Below are positions 63,948-64,000 of a stretch of 64,000 nt of DNA, one piece after another (position 1 is the stretch's first letter; the number at the start of each line of letters is the position of its first letter). The translations under genes were made by a program, and so were the position numbers. The notes beneath the pieces were generated by a model, which had not been told where the DNA came from, searched no databases, and worked only from the letters and a program-made list of their open reading frames with translations. The stretch is from Agromyces bauzanensis. Its GTDB lineage: Bacteria > Actinomycetota > Actinomycetes > Actinomycetales > Microbacteriaceae. The DNA is taken from assembly GCF_014645655.1 (NCBI RefSeq), contig NZ_BMMD01000020.1, forward strand, positions 1 to 64,000, given 5' to 3'.

Positions 63948-64000
63948 GTGACTTGGCTGCGAGGCGAGAAGCGGGCACTGACGTCGCGGCTGCTCGCTGA
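63948..64000 (+). CDS. 5' end of an unidentified gene, cut by the window
   Basis: GTG 63948 opens VTWLRGEKRALTSRLLA and the frame is open to the window edge. Seventeen residues are too few to name a family. Its upstream operator-like repeat suggests a regulated gene or a regulator. Confidence 0.4.
   Translation, partial: MTWLRGEKRALTSRLLA

Noticed and set aside
63598..63978. Minus-strand frame at the right edge with a protein-like stretch
   Set aside because: I could not assign it to a family, and it overlaps the GTG-started frame and its operator-like repeat; kept only as an unresolved note.

Overview
The window is high-GC actinobacterial chromosome, most likely from the Microbacteriaceae (Agromyces/Leifsonia-like). 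I base this on the GC-rich third codon positions, many GTG starts, probable leaderless genes, and a conserved order: sucB, lipB, lipA, glnA, glnE, glnA2, panB, map, ppgK, rnpB, aceE, fasR-like regulator, fabD-fabH-acpP-fabF. The genus is inferred, not proven.

Bases 1-31 kb are housekeeping DNA. They hold the 3' part of the 2-oxoacid dehydrogenase E2 gene, a membrane pseudokinase, the lipoate pair lipB-lipA (which lipoylates E2), and a nitrogen block in which glnA, with a near-perfect GlnR box upstream, faces its adenylyltransferase glnE and a second synthetase, glnA2. Then come panB, map, ppgK, RNase P RNA (minus strand), a C4 zinc-ribbon protein and a NIF3-like protein, a broken marR, tRNA-Val(TAC), a 1-Cys-type peroxiredoxin, pyruvate dehydrogenase E1 (aceE) and the fatty-acid operon headed by a PucR/FasR-type activator. 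A DUF3145 gene, a PadR regulator, a PolI-like polymerase and a zinc-ribbon nuclease-like gene close this part.

Bases 30.7-39.6 kb hold an NfeD-flotillin pair and assorted accessory enzymes: a BBE-type flavoenzyme divergent from a MocR regulator, a PPOX protein, a DHFR-like protein, a GNAT and a squalene-cyclase-like protein. The segment ends in a truncated second copy of the zinc-ribbon nuclease gene, so it is bracketed by two diverged direct copies.

Bases 39.7-64 kb are a mosaic accessory region with intact genes among many relics. Intact parts include a TetR/MMPL divergon with a patatin and a GT2 glycosyltransferase downstream, glutathione peroxidase, a DoxX protein, a cmtR-cation-efflux operon ending in a 19-residue six-cysteine peptide, PAP2, a Crp-family regulator, a methyltransferase, an ISAzo13-type IS, an AraC regulator, an alpha/beta hydrolase and an ECF41-type sigma factor. 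Relics include a mycofactocin-type SDR and an MftF-like glycosyltransferase, a GH3 glycosidase, a second GT2, an IS701-like transposase, kduI and a GMC oxidoreductase. Between 49 and 56 kb five separate genes each carry one single-base frameshift, which is either active decay or assembly error. The window ends a few codons into a gene preceded by an operator-like inverted repeat.
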